DNA of 64,000 nt from Levilactobacillus enshiensis (lineage in GTDB: Bacteria; Bacillota; Bacilli; Lactobacillales; Lactobacillaceae). Below the pieces are notes generated by a model. The model saw only the letters and a list, made by a program, of their open reading frames with translations. It was not told the origin of the DNA and searched no databases. The translations under genes were made by a program, and so were the position numbers. Positions within the stretch are counted from its first letter, which is position 1; each line of letters starts with the position of its first letter. The DNA lies in NCBI RefSeq assembly GCF_007115095.1, contig NZ_SULH01000003.1, positions 62,001 to 126,000 on the forward strand, in the 5' to 3' direction. Positions 8,227 to 17,225 of the stretch are shown here, one piece after another.

Positions 8227-9414
8227 TTACATCTTCTTCTCGAAGCCTTCCATTGGGGCAGCTTCGTTCTGGTAATCCACCGCCGTATTCGGATCCGTCG
8301 TGAAGTGCATGACCGAATAGAAGGCACCCTTCAGGTAGTCCTGCATGGCACGTGGAATCTTCAGCTCGTCCATTTCAGATGGGGAGAGTTGGTAGCGAAT
8401 GCTGGCTTCATCCCCATCGACGACCTTTTCGACCCACTGTGGTTCCCGAATCATTTCGCGACCCATGGCGACCAAATCGGCACCTAAGGCCAAAACAGCT
8501 TCGGCATCAGCTGGCTTCTCAACGGAACCCACACCGATCAGTGGCTTACGACCAGCCAATTGCTTGACCAATTTCGCCATGATTGGTTCGTGGTCGGTCT
8601 TGTCGTTCAAGGATGTCCGGTGCGCGGACCCCATCGACGTGTGCACGTAATCCACATCGGAATCGGCTAGCATGTCGACAAAGGCCAGTGTATCAGCTAA
8701 ACGAATCCCTGGCGTCTCGATTTCCTCCGGCGAAATGCGGTAGCCTAGTAAGAATGGCCGATCTGCGTTGGCCACGATTGCTTGGTGGACGCTAGCGATG
8801 ACGGCTTTGGCAAAGCCCATCCGTGCCTCACGGTCACCGCCCCACTTGTCGGTCCGTTGATTAGAGTTGGGGGAGAAGAACTGTTGCAGCAAATACGTGT
8901 TGGCACCGTGGAGTTCGACCCCATCGAAACCAGCCGCAATGGCCCGGCGCGTGGCGTCACCAAACGCCACGATGATCTCATCGATCTCTGCTGCGGTTAA
9001 CGCCCGTGGTTCCTGCGAATCAGCGGGGAATGCCGCCTTAACGGCACTCGCGCTAACGGGCTGTTGGCCCCGGAGAATGCTGTCGTTGGACTTCCGGCCG
9101 GCATGGAAGATCTGGAGCACGGCCTTGGTCCCATTCTGCTTCATGGCGTGCGCCAACCGCGTCAATCCAGGAATATCACCATCATCGGCAATGGACAGTT
9201 CACCCTCGAACCCCTTGCCGCTGGCGATCACGTTGGCAACTTCACCGATGATCATGCCCACACCACCGGCACGTTCACCATAGAAGTTGATTTCATCGTT
9301 AGTCACGCGACCATTGTAGAAGCTCGACATGGTGGTCGTTGGGGACATCACCATCCGGTTCTTCAGGGTCACACCGTTATCAAATTTAAAGGAATTCAGA
9401 AATTTATAAGTCAT
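8227..9414 (-). CDS. Old-yellow-enzyme family NADH:flavin oxidoreductase
   Basis: The 395-aa protein is an FMN-binding TIM barrel of the OYE family. The signature GFDGVELHGANTYLLQQFFS is followed by PNSNQRTDKWGG, giving the conserved HxxN substrate-binding pair. The N-terminal NRMVMSPTTT and the C-terminal IGVGSVEKPADAE plus LVAMGREMIREP phosphate-binding strands are also present. Such enzymes reduce activated C=C bonds, for example in enals, quinones or nitro compounds, using NAD(P)H. The ATG overlaps the stop of the upstream small regulator gene by 4 nt (ATGA), so the two are translationally coupled and probably co-transcribed. The physiological substrate is not evident. Confidence 0.9.
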   Translation of the reverse strand: MTYKFLNSFKFDNGVTLKNRMVMSPTTTMSSFYNGRVTNDEINFYGERAGGVGMIIGEVANVIASGKGFEGELSIADDGDIPGLTRLAHAMKQNGTKAVLQIFHAGRKSNDSILRGQQPVSASAVKAAFPADSQEPRALTAAEIDEIIVAFGDATRRAIAAGFDGVELHGANTYLLQQFFSPNSNQRTDKWGGDREARMGFAKAVIASVHQAIVANADRPFLLGYRISPEEIETPGIRLADTLAFVDMLADSDVDYVHTSMGSAHRTSLNDKTDHEPIMAKLVKQLAGRKPLIGVGSVEKPADAEAVLALGADLVAMGREMIREPQWVEKVVDGDEASIRYQLSPSEMDELKIPRAMQDYLKGAFYSVMHFTTDPNTAVDYQNEAAPMEGFEKKM

Positions 9415-9710
9415 TTTTTAGTCGCACCTTTCTTTTGGGTACAGGTTTGGATTGCCGTCAATACGGGCTGGAGCGTCTCCCCCAGGGGCGAGAGCTGCCA
9501 GCACCCTTGTTTCACGTGAAACATAATGAGTTGGTGATGCCATAACCGCCACAAGCCATCGCAGCAGCGGAAACGTTGGTGCCAAGACAACTCGCGCCAC
9601 AAACTAGTGCTGGTCCGCGGTCCATTTGCCAGTAAGAGTAAGAGTTGCCATTGCACCGGATGCGTCACCAGTGCCTGCGTCGTGGTCAAGCCACGAACTG
9701 TGGATATCAT
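9411..9710 (-). CDS. Small winged-helix regulator (HxlR/MarR-like), 99 aa
   Basis: The protein resembles a trimmed HxlR/MarR-type winged helix: VQWQLLLLLANGPRTSTSLW then ELSWHQRFRCCDGLWRLWHH, followed by a wing and the LSPLGETLQPVLTAI end typical of HxlR proteins. It is rich in Trp and has few of the family's usual basic recognition residues, so the match is modest. AAGGAGG lies 7 nt before ATG 9710. It overlaps the oxidoreductase gene by 4 nt, suggesting that it autoregulates this small operon. A perfect ParB-binding site is embedded in its coding sequence at 9508-9523, where it encodes FHVK. Confidence 0.6.
   Translation of the reverse strand: MISTVRGLTTTQALVTHPVQWQLLLLLANGPRTSTSLWRELSWHQRFRCCDGLWRLWHHQLIMFHVKQGCWQLSPLGETLQPVLTAIQTCTQKKGATKK
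9508..9523. other. parS: parS site (perfect 16-bp ParB-binding palindrome)
   Basis: TGTTTCACGTGAAACA matches the Bacillus-type parS consensus at all 16 positions. It lies inside the small regulator gene, as several known parS sites do. In Firmicutes these sites cluster around oriC and load ParB/Spo0J and SMC. Weaker relatives at 10684, 25531 and 56167 are listed in the findings. Confidence 0.75.
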
Positions 9711-9754
9711 GTGCCACCTCCTTAACGAGACCTAGCATAACTGCTTCTGTGAGC

Positions 9755-9782
9755 AAAAAAAAGAAGGCACTTGAAAGTGCCC
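9755..9782 (-). terminator. Intrinsic terminator, minus strand
   Basis: On the minus strand GGCACT and AGTGCC form a hairpin followed by TTCTTTTTTTT. It would stop transcripts arriving from the hxlR gene or from the antisense strand of element A. Confidence 0.6.
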
Positions 9783-9869
9783 CCTTAGTTTAGATTTTGT
9801 AATTCAAACTACCGGTCATACCCATTCTAATAACAGGGGAACGAAAACTAGGCAACATGGCGATTAGGT

Positions 9870-10245
9870 CGCCTTACCGGCCGGCAGATATGGGCTGGAT
9901 CGGTGCGAACGCGCCTGAGCCCATATCTGCCGACCTCTCGGCTTACATTGTGGTTTCAGACGACACTAAGATTAACTATAATTGTCGTGATCAAGTGGAC
10001 CGAAAAACGTTAAGTAATCGTCCCTTACATCCGTTGTCGTGATAACACACAGTCAGCGCCGGAGGAGGCCAGGGATGGAGCCGGCCGTGAAGGTGAAGTT
10101 AGCTGGTGTTTCCAGCCAGCTTACTTCACGGGCGACTTTGGAGACACGTGGTCTTCGTGGCTTCAAAGCGAGCGATAAGACTGGCGCTCTTCCAGGCTGA
10201 AGCGTCCCCACAGCAGGCAGAATCCCTGGCAGCCGGAGTGCACTC
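9870..10245 (+). repeat. Four-stem structured element, copy A (type I, with 5' arm)
   Basis: The 3' core (10053-10241) is closed by GCCAGGGAT (10068-10076) with ATCCCTGGC (10222-10230). Inside are a hairpin with GTTAGCTGG and CCAGCTTAC arms, a CTTTG/CAAAG hairpin, and a third around GACTGG and CCAGGC. The 5' arm is a perfect 15-bp hairpin, CGGCAGATATGGGCT (9882-9896) with AGCCCATATCTGCCG (9918-9932). A conserved AT-richer linker joins the two parts. Copies B, C and D share this arrangement. It fills the gap between two minus-strand regulator genes. No protein is encoded: the open frames on both strands are not conserved between copies. Confidence 0.8.
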
Positions 10246-10316
10246 AAGTTAACCTAACTTAATGGCGCGAGTGCGGATTACTACTGAGATAAGGACTGAA
10301 TTTCATCTTTCAATCA

Positions 10317-10691
10317 TTAATTGGTCGTTAAGATGTTGCTAAAGCCGCCGTGGTCGTGCGTGATTTCCATATCAGGAACCTGACTGGCCCGTTGCTCACC
10401 CCACACCGACATCTGCACCAGGATTTGTCCCAGGGACCGTCCCAAATCGGTCAGCTCATAAGTCACCTTGAATGGCGCCCGTTCACCGCTGATCTGACGG
10501 TTAATAATGCCATCGCTTTCCAGCTCACGCAGTTGTTGCGTCAGCACCTTTTGCGAAATGGCCGGTAATTCTTGACGAAGGTCACACGTTCGTTGCGGCC
10601 GATTGCCTAAATGGCAGAGTAATTGGGGCTTCCATTTACCACTAATGACACCCAATGTTGCTTCGACCCCGTTGTTGTAAGACTGTTTCAC
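10317..10691 (-). CDS. HxlR-family transcriptional regulator
   Basis: This is a 124-aa winged-helix regulator of the HxlR type. It has the family hallmarks ISGKWKPQLLCHL near the N-terminus, LRELESDGIINRQ in the recognition region, the wing FKVTYELTDLGRSL, and a C-terminal VWGEQ. Such proteins act as redox- or aldehyde-responsive dimers next to oxidoreductase genes. The start is GTG at 10691 with GAGGAGGT 8 nt upstream. The flavin oxidoreductase lies further down the same strand, but with element A and a terminator between them. Its target is unknown. A degenerate parS-like sequence overlaps the start codon. Confidence 0.9.
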   Translation of the reverse strand: MKQSYNNGVEATLGVISGKWKPQLLCHLGNRPQRTCDLRQELPAISQKVLTQQLRELESDGIINRQISGERAPFKVTYELTDLGRSLGQILVQMSVWGEQRASQVPDMEITHDHGGFSNILTTN

Positions 10692-10863
10692 GTGATGACC
10701 TCCTCAGCTTTTTGTCCATTGTAACGCGTTAGGTGCCTTTTGGGGAGTAGGTACTTTTTGGTAACCATCACTTTGGGACGTTATTTCTATCGATAACGAA
10801 TATTTTTTCATAAAAGTTAAATCACTTGCACTGTCCTCTGATTATTCATCATCACTATTTATC

Positions 10864-10926
10864 AGTAACCAGTGCAACAACTCTAGTAACCAGTTTATTG
10901 GATGCCCAAAATGAAGGCGCTATCAT
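10864..10926 (+). promoter_or_regulatory. AraC-type direct repeats and promoter of the GH115 operon
   Basis: AGTAACCAGT occurs twice, at 10864-10873 and 10885-10894. The 21-bp spacing (two helical turns) is typical of AraC-family half-sites. Directly downstream lie TTGGAT (10898-10903) and TATCAT (10921-10926) with a 17-bp spacer, so the proximal repeat abuts the -35 box as in activator-dependent promoters. The convergent AraC-fusion gene at 14766 is the obvious candidate to bind here. The rest of 10692-10863 shows only AT-rich sequence. Confidence 0.55.
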
Positions 10927-10982
10927 TGCCAATGAATCAAGCATTATACCAAACTTAACTCAATTAGATTGGAGACGATGAT

Positions 10983-13013
10983 TTGACTGTACCTACTTTT
11001 ATAATTTCACGCCAAACAACTGTAACAACTGACCACTTGGACCAACCGATTCTGCGCAATGCTGTTGCCATCCTGCAACGCGACATTCAACGGACAACGA
11101 CGGACAACGCCACAGAAAATGTTATTCACTTACTCCAACAGCCAAGCACCCCAGTTACAGATAAGTTTATCATCAACTATATTAACTCCCAACAAGTCAA
11201 TATTATTTCTGCTACTGCGCGTGGGCTGATGTACGGTGTTCTCGCCGTTTCACATGATATATTGGGAATCGATGATTTCTGGTATTTCATGGACACGCCC
11301 ATAGAAACGCAACCAACGATTGCTTGGCAAGACTTTAGCCAACATCTTCCTCAATTTCGAACTAAATATCGCGGATGGTTTGTTAATGACGAGCTCTTAA
11401 TCAGTACTTGGCACGATCATGATTCTAGTACTTACGTTTGGAAACGTATATACGAAACTCTTTTACGATTAGGAGGGAATCTCATCGTTCCGGGAACTGA
11501 CAAGGAAAGTCGGCGACACCGAACCACTGCTCAAAATATGGGGTTAATGATTACCCATCATCATGCAGAACCTTTAGGTGCCAAAATGTTCGCCCGTGTT
11601 TATCCTAATTTAGAAGCTTCTTACTTAAAACACCCCAAGCTCTTTCAATATCTCTGGCGAACAAGTATCTTGGAACAACGTGGAACCCCGGTTCTTTATG
11701 GACTAGGATTTCGTGGTCAGGGAGATCGCCCTTTCTGGTTAGAAGATGGCGGCCGTGTCTGGTCAGATGCAGATAAAGCAACCGTCATCAACAATGTAAT
11801 TCATATTCAATATGACCTGGTACATGAGCTGGATCCTGGTGCGCCTTGTGCGATTAACATTTATGGTGAACTTACTGCACTCTACAATAAGGGCTTGCTA
11901 GAGCTTCCAAATGATGTCATCGAAATTTGGGCTGACAGTGGTTATGGCAAAATGGTTTCTCGCCGTCAAGGTGATATCAACTTACGGTCACCCGTGCTCA
12001 GTACGTCCAATCCTCATCATCGTAATCGGGGAATTTACTATCATGTGACTTTTCATGACTTACAAGCCTCAAACTTTTTAACTCTGCTTCCAAACAGTCC
12101 AGAATTTGTTGCTAACGAATTAACAAAAGTCCGGGCAGCGAATTTTGATACCTTAGAACTCATTAACGTCGGTAACATCAAACCACATATTTTATTCATT
12201 CGTGAAGTAGCTCGATCTTGGAGGACAGATTATCAAGCAAAATCAAACAGCACCATTATTAGTAACTATGTTGCTCACTATTACAACGACGCTCAAGCCA
12301 CTATTACACAATTATATCAAGATTATTTTCAGGCGATCATTCAGTACGGTCTACATGACGATGAACGAATTGGCGATGAATTTGCTCCTTATCTGACCCG
12401 TAAGCTAATTAAAGCATGGCTCGGTCACCATTCCCAACTAGACGAGATGAATTGGTTAACTGGTGATGTCCCCTTAAACACGCAACTAGATCAGATTAAC
12501 CAATTGCTCACCACAGGCCTTCCTGCTTGGAATCTTTTACAACAGCAAGCCGTTCAAACACTAACCAAGCTTAATACACCTAATCGCCAACTGCTCTACA
12601 ACGATCTATGGCTAAGTATTGTCACGCAAGTCCAATCTTTGCGGACCCTAAAGCTTACTATCACTGCCTATCAATTAGATCAACAAGGGCAACGCATCCA
12701 TGCCTACTTAAAGGTCGACAGTGCTTTGTGTGAAAACTCACAAATTTTAACAACACGACACGAAAACCCAGTTACTAAATGGGCTGATTTTTACGACAAT
12801 GACGCTTACACCAATATAAGCCTAACCGCAACCATGTTATCTCAGTTACGAGGCTACCTTCGTATTCTCGGTGATGGTCCTGATGAGGATCAGTGGAATC
12901 GTCAATACTTGATGGAACCTGCCGATGCTCGCGTCATGCTCCTGTCAAATACCCACTTGGCACTCACCGACCATGTTTTAGCTCAAAAGTTACGAGAACA
13001 TTTTAGTGAATAG
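10983..13013 (+). CDS. GH115-family xylan alpha-1,2-glucuronidase-like protein
   Basis: Several motifs of GH115 enzymes, which release glucuronic or 4-O-methylglucuronic acid from xylan side chains, appear in order: RGWFVNDE (130-137), GGNLIVPGTDKE (164-175), ITHHHAEPLG (190-199), GLGFRGQGD (240-248), then PNDVIEIWADSGYG, NRGIYYHVTF and INVGNIKPH. The length of 676 aa is at the short end for the family. There is no signal peptide, so it would act on imported oligosaccharides. TTG at 10983 is the start, 8 nt after GGAG. The ATG at 10978 runs straight into a stop. It forms an operon with the sugar symporter 43 nt downstream. Composition is AT-richer than most of the window, suggesting transfer. 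Confidence 0.75.
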   Translation: MTVPTFIISRQTTVTTDHLDQPILRNAVAILQRDIQRTTTDNATENVIHLLQQPSTPVTDKFIINYINSQQVNIISATARGLMYGVLAVSHDILGIDDFWYFMDTPIETQPTIAWQDFSQHLPQFRTKYRGWFVNDELLISTWHDHDSSTYVWKRIYETLLRLGGNLIVPGTDKESRRHRTTAQNMGLMITHHHAEPLGAKMFARVYPNLEASYLKHPKLFQYLWRTSILEQRGTPVLYGLGFRGQGDRPFWLEDGGRVWSDADKATVINNVIHIQYDLVHELDPGAPCAINIYGELTALYNKGLLELPNDVIEIWADSGYGKMVSRRQGDINLRSPVLSTSNPHHRNRGIYYHVTFHDLQASNFLTLLPNSPEFVANELTKVRAANFDTLELINVGNIKPHILFIREVARSWRTDYQAKSNSTIISNYVAHYYNDAQATITQLYQDYFQAIIQYGLHDDERIGDEFAPYLTRKLIKAWLGHHSQLDEMNWLTGDVPLNTQLDQINQLLTTGLPAWNLLQQQAVQTLTKLNTPNRQLLYNDLWLSIVTQVQSLRTLKLTITAYQLDQQGQRIHAYLKVDSALCENSQILTTRHENPVTKWADFYDNDAYTNISLTATMLSQLRGYLRILGDGPDEDQWNRQYLMEPADARVMLLSNTHLALTDHVLAQKLREHFSE

Positions 13014-13056
13014 TCATAATTTATTTCCAATTAACTAAAAAAGGAAGTCATATATC

Positions 13057-14637
13057 ATGGAAAATAAAAACACAGTTCATGATGGTTGGGACGAGTATTC
13101 GTCAAAAAAAATCTATCATAACCGCGGTAAAATCGGCATCGGTCGGTCATTAGGATTTGGTGTATTTTCCTTCTTCAGCATCTCCATGCAAGGTCTCGTC
13201 GGTGCTTGGTTACTCTTCTTTTACACAACCTTCTGTGGATTAAGTGCTGGACAAGGTGCCACTATTTTCTTAGTCGGCCGGGTTGCTGATGCCATCGCTT
13301 CACTAGTGATGGGTAATATTTCTGATAACATTTATAAATCTAAATTAGGTCGAATGTTTGGACGACGACACATTTTCATCCTTGCTGCTGCACCCTCAGT
13401 TTTATTTGCTATCACTCTATGGGTTGCTGGCATGAGCTACTGGTACTACATGATCACTTACGTAGTTACCACTGTTCTAATGTCTGTCTTACAAATCCCT
13501 TGGGAAACATTACCTAACGAAATGACGCAAGACTATAACGAGCGAACGACGCTTTCAACTACCCGGATGGTCATTGCCGGTCTAGGAAACATGTTGGCCC
13601 AATTTGTTCCTGCTCAGCTCTTCAAAATTTTCCCACAGACATCACCAACGCCTTATATCATCATGCAAATCATGTTTTCCGTTGTCACATTCTTCTTAGT
13701 CTTAATTACTTATCATACAACTTGGGAACACTTCGTCACCAAAGCTGAAGCAAAGAAACTTGATGCCGAAACTCGTCTAGAAAATGGTGGCAATGCTAGT
13801 TCATTAAAATCTGAACTTAAAAATTACTTCTCCACTTTTAAAATCAAAAGTTTCCGGACTCACATGGGAATCTACTTAAGCTCTTACTTTGCAACAATTT
13901 TATGGTCTACTGTGTTCGTCTACTATATCGTATTCGTTCTGGGAAAAACTACTAGTACCTCCGGATTTTTACAATCATTAAGCATTGTTTCTGTTCCTGT
14001 CACTATTATTGCTGGGATTGCCGTCACCAAAATCTCGCCCCGATCTTTATATCTATTCGGTTACTCTCTCATTCTGATCAGTTGTCTTGATTGGGCCTTT
14101 ATTGCCCTTACTAATCCCGGCGCTATCATGACATGGTTAATTATTGGGATGCTCTGCTACGAAATTGGATTGTACATTCTCTACTTTGTTCCATGGAATG
14201 TTTTTCCCTTCATTCCTGATGTCGATACGCTAGTCACGGGAAAGAATCGAGCAGGATTATTTGCTTCTGTCATGGTTTTTATCAACCAAATCAGTCAAGG
14301 ACTAGCCGCCGTAGTTGCCGGATATCTGCTTGACTTCGCTGGCTTCCGTCAATCCACCAGTGGTGCTGTCTCACAACCAGCCAGCGCTACCCATATGATT
14401 ATGTTTATTGTCTCCGGTGGGGTTGGTATTATGATTTTACTGGCCATGTTCTTTGCAAGTCACTTTCATTTAAGCAAGAAAACATTCACAGTTTTATCTG
14501 ATGAACTGACACGATTACAAAATGGTGGTGATATGGCTGATGTCAAGCCAGACACCAAACGAATTTGTGAACAGCTTACTGGCGTTCCTTACGATTCCAT
14601 CACTTTCTGGAAGAAAAACCATCAATCAGCTGAATAG
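13057..14637 (+). CDS. GPH-family sugar:cation symporter
   Basis: This 526-aa membrane protein has about 12 helices and the signature of the glycoside-pentoside-hexuronide family: the N-terminal GIGRSLGFGVFSFFS, VGRVADAIASLVMG followed by a charged loop with FGRRHIFILAA, and IPWETLPNEMT after helix 4. Relatives carry beta-xylosides, glucuronides or isoprimeverose. AAGGAAG precedes ATG 13057. It follows the GH115 gene by 43 nt, which fits import of a glucuronoxylo-oligosaccharide that is then trimmed inside the cell. The insertion around residues 226-260 is hydrophilic and of no known function. A bidirectional terminator follows. Confidence 0.85.
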   Translation: MENKNTVHDGWDEYSSKKIYHNRGKIGIGRSLGFGVFSFFSISMQGLVGAWLLFFYTTFCGLSAGQGATIFLVGRVADAIASLVMGNISDNIYKSKLGRMFGRRHIFILAAAPSVLFAITLWVAGMSYWYYMITYVVTTVLMSVLQIPWETLPNEMTQDYNERTTLSTTRMVIAGLGNMLAQFVPAQLFKIFPQTSPTPYIIMQIMFSVVTFFLVLITYHTTWEHFVTKAEAKKLDAETRLENGGNASSLKSELKNYFSTFKIKSFRTHMGIYLSSYFATILWSTVFVYYIVFVLGKTTSTSGFLQSLSIVSVPVTIIAGIAVTKISPRSLYLFGYSLILISCLDWAFIALTNPGAIMTWLIIGMLCYEIGLYILYFVPWNVFPFIPDVDTLVTGKNRAGLFASVMVFINQISQGLAAVVAGYLLDFAGFRQSTSGAVSQPASATHMIMFIVSGGVGIMILLAMFFASHFHLSKKTFTVLSDELTRLQNGGDMADVKPDTKRICEQLTGVPYDSITFWKKNHQSAE

Positions 14638-14645
14638 CTTTATAG

Positions 14646-14697
14646 TAAAAACACCCAAGCTTCATCGGTATGAAAGATGAAGTTTGGGTGTTTTTCT
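14646..14697. terminator. Bidirectional intrinsic terminator
   Basis: AAACACCCAAGCTTCATC pairs with GATGAAGTTTGGGTGTTT across a short loop, between the convergent symporter and fusion-regulator genes. Confidence 0.85.
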
Positions 14698-14765
14698 ATA
14701 TTATTTTTTGTTCACCAGTGATGTATCTTTCGCTAAGTATTCCAGATTCATGGCATCATTTAAGT

Positions 14766-16817
14766 CTACGTATCTTGCCTAAACTTTCCAGGTGTTACCC
14801 CTTCCTGTTCCTTAAAAGCTCGAATAAGATAAGTCTCTGAACTGAATCCACACTCACTCGCAATCTTAGTCAAAGGTAAATCTGGTTGTTCTAATAATAA
14901 TTGTTTCGCTTGTTTTACACGATATACTGCTAACACTCGTCGAGGAGTCGTTCGATACGTCTCGTGAAACGCTTGTAGCATGTATTGAATACTGTAATTT
15001 GTCACATCTGCTAGCCGTTGATTTGTCAGTTCATCTCGATAATGGTTTCGAATTGTCTGCAACACACGAATTGCAATATTTTGCATACTGGTTGTAGCTG
15101 TCATTCTTGAATCAAGCAATGGCTTTAAAAGTAATAGAAATTCATAAACCAATTGTGAACCTATATCTCGTCGCCTCTGTGCCGCTAACCAAGTTGGTTG
15201 TTTTTTTCGAATAAATGCCATTGAATGACTACTGAGTACAGGGGCCTCCCAAACTGCCGTCATCATCTCAGGTAACATATCTGCCACCGCTTCACCATTA
15301 AACATCAACGTGCTTGTTTGCCAAAATGTGGTTATCTTCTGACAAGAATAAGTCATTTTAGGCCCTATCAGAACACCTGATCCTGCAGGTAAATATACTT
15401 TTCGCCCAGCTAATGTCAATTCACCCGTCCCCGTGTCACTCTGTAACCAAACATACTGATTGTCAGTCGTCGTCACCTTATCTGAAATCTGAAGTTGCTG
15501 ACTACGTAAACTGGTAATCATAAAAGGAAAATCAGCTGTCTGATACGAGATATCTGCTTGAAGATTTGTCGCTAACATCAATTGATAACCCGTAACAGTA
15601 ATTCTATTCCCATCACTTCCATAATGTCGCCGAGATTTATCATACCAATCCCCATGCGTTCCTTCAACCTGAATTGTCAACCGGTAATCATCTAACGGTA
15701 ATCTCCCCGAAGCATAGCAAGGATTGACTTGATCCAATTGACTATAAAAATCTAAACGTGCATGTTGCACACGCTTTCCTGTTGCCGTTGTTAAACTAAC
15801 CAATGCATAACCACTATGTATACCCGTTCGCCCCCATAGCGTTATTCCCCGACCACGAAAGGTCAGTGTCATACTTGCCCCCTTCAAGGTTTCTGTCCAG
15901 GCTAATGGAATTGGCTTAGCTGGTACAGGTTTTCCAACCTGCCAATCCCATGCCGTCCAATAGTTAGGGATACTTAATTTCAGCCCATTTACTGTTAGTG
16001 GCAACCAAACGTGCGTCGCACTGGCCTGATGAGGAAATGAACGTCGATCACCAAGATAGACAGGCTGCAAACCATGATCTGTTGGTAAAAACGTTACGTA
16101 GGCGCATTGTGAATCATATGTCCGTGACAACGGTGGGCAAAAGATTCCCCTATATGTCCACGGACCAGTTAAATGGTCCGCCGTACAATAAATGTTATCA
16201 TTACGCTCCCAACTTGTTTTTCGAGATGCCAAGAAAAAGTAGTGACCATCTTGATAAAACAATGCTGGCGCTTCAGTTCCTGGTGCAATATTATCGGCAA
16301 CTTTAGCTACTACCGATAAACCATTTGTTGCTAGTCGATAAATATCACCTTCATGCGTTAGCAAATAGTTAACGCCGTCATTATCTGTAAACGCTCCAAT
16401 ATGCCACATACGGATTGGATCACCCTTAAATAATAACGGCCCCCGAAACTGAAACGCATCTGTCAAGTGCTCTGCTGTAGCAACACCAACGCAAGGATCA
16501 AATCCACGAATATCGTCAGTATGCATTAACATCACATACCCACCAGTTGACAACTGCATCACCTTCACACGCTCACCAATTCTGTTCGAACCTAATAAAC
16601 CACTAGACTGTGGACCCAAAGCCAATCCTGTGTTGACCCAGTGCTCAAGATCCACTGACATGTAACGTGAGAACCCTGTAAAACCATACTTAGTCTCATA
16701 TCGATTTTCTCCAAACAGATAGTACCTCCCATGTTCTACTAACAAGCATCCCCCGGCCGAATTTACCAATTCATGGTTCTGATCAAACCATGGAACACCA
16801 TTCATAATCGTTGGCAT
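14766..16817 (-). CDS. Fusion of GH43-like glycosidase domain with AraC-family regulator
   Basis: The 683-aa protein has an unusual order of domains. Residues 1-300 look like a five-bladed GH43 glycosidase (GGCLLVEHGRYYLFGENR, DSQCAYVTFLP, YLGDRRSF, VWLPLTVNG). Residues 300-430 look like a beta-sandwich carbohydrate module. Residues 430-560 look like a cupin-type arm (LPAGSGVLIGP). The last 100 residues are an AraC double helix-turn-helix (ASECGFSSETYLIRAFKEQE). D12 and E182 align with the catalytic base and acid of GH43, but the middle Asp appears to be His139. This suggests a sensor rather than an enzyme, which is my inference. AAAGGAGG precedes ATG 16817. It faces the GH115-symporter operon and is the likely activator of it. 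Confidence 0.75.
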   Translation of the reverse strand: MPTIMNGVPWFDQNHELVNSAGGCLLVEHGRYYLFGENRYETKYGFTGFSRYMSVDLEHWVNTGLALGPQSSGLLGSNRIGERVKVMQLSTGGYVMLMHTDDIRGFDPCVGVATAEHLTDAFQFRGPLLFKGDPIRMWHIGAFTDNDGVNYLLTHEGDIYRLATNGLSVVAKVADNIAPGTEAPALFYQDGHYFFLASRKTSWERNDNIYCTADHLTGPWTYRGIFCPPLSRTYDSQCAYVTFLPTDHGLQPVYLGDRRSFPHQASATHVWLPLTVNGLKLSIPNYWTAWDWQVGKPVPAKPIPLAWTETLKGASMTLTFRGRGITLWGRTGIHSGYALVSLTTATGKRVQHARLDFYSQLDQVNPCYASGRLPLDDYRLTIQVEGTHGDWYDKSRRHYGSDGNRITVTGYQLMLATNLQADISYQTADFPFMITSLRSQQLQISDKVTTTDNQYVWLQSDTGTGELTLAGRKVYLPAGSGVLIGPKMTYSCQKITTFWQTSTLMFNGEAVADMLPEMMTAVWEAPVLSSHSMAFIRKKQPTWLAAQRRRDIGSQLVYEFLLLLKPLLDSRMTATTSMQNIAIRVLQTIRNHYRDELTNQRLADVTNYSIQYMLQAFHETYRTTPRRVLAVYRVKQAKQLLLEQPDLPLTKIASECGFSSETYLIRAFKEQEGVTPGKFRQDT

Positions 16818-17041
16818 TTAATCGACCTCCTTTTTATGTCATCCTTGCACACAATAATAAATCGTCATTCCTTGCCAACAGCAATCAATACTTTTATTAA
16901 CTTATTTCTCTTGTTATTGTCATTTCGTATAGCCAACATCCTATACACCGTTAGAGAAGTTCATTCACTAAATCACTGCTTTCTCTGCCACTAGTGTAAT
17001 CTATGGGGCATACTTAAAAAACGCAGTCATATACTGGTTTA

Positions 17042-17097
17042 ATTATACCGACATTAACGTGAAAACGGTAACAAATAATCTATTCGTTCTATAGAAC
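17042..17097 (-). promoter_or_regulatory. Promoter and cre site of the GH43-AraC gene
   Basis: On the minus strand TATAAT lies at 17042-17047. TGAAAACGGTAACA (17060-17073) matches the cre consensus TGNAANCGNTNNCA at every position and covers the spacer and -35 area, a repressing position. A perfect palindrome GTTCTATAGAAC is at 17086-17097. The transcript would have a leader of about 210 nt (16818-17035) in which I see nothing else. Confidence 0.5.
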
Positions 17098-17225
17098 TAC
17101 AGAACTACATTTATCCAAATAGGGCTCCCAATCTCCAACTTTAATTGGATGCCATTACTGTAGTCTTTAGCTTTCAAGTGATAAAGTGTAGAATTAAAAC
17201 AATTTATCTGTTGGGAGGGATTTTC

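Noticed and set aside
9755-10245. Element A and its neighbour terminator as an insertion sequence
   Set aside because: No transposase, no terminal inverted repeats and no target duplication could be seen around any copy.
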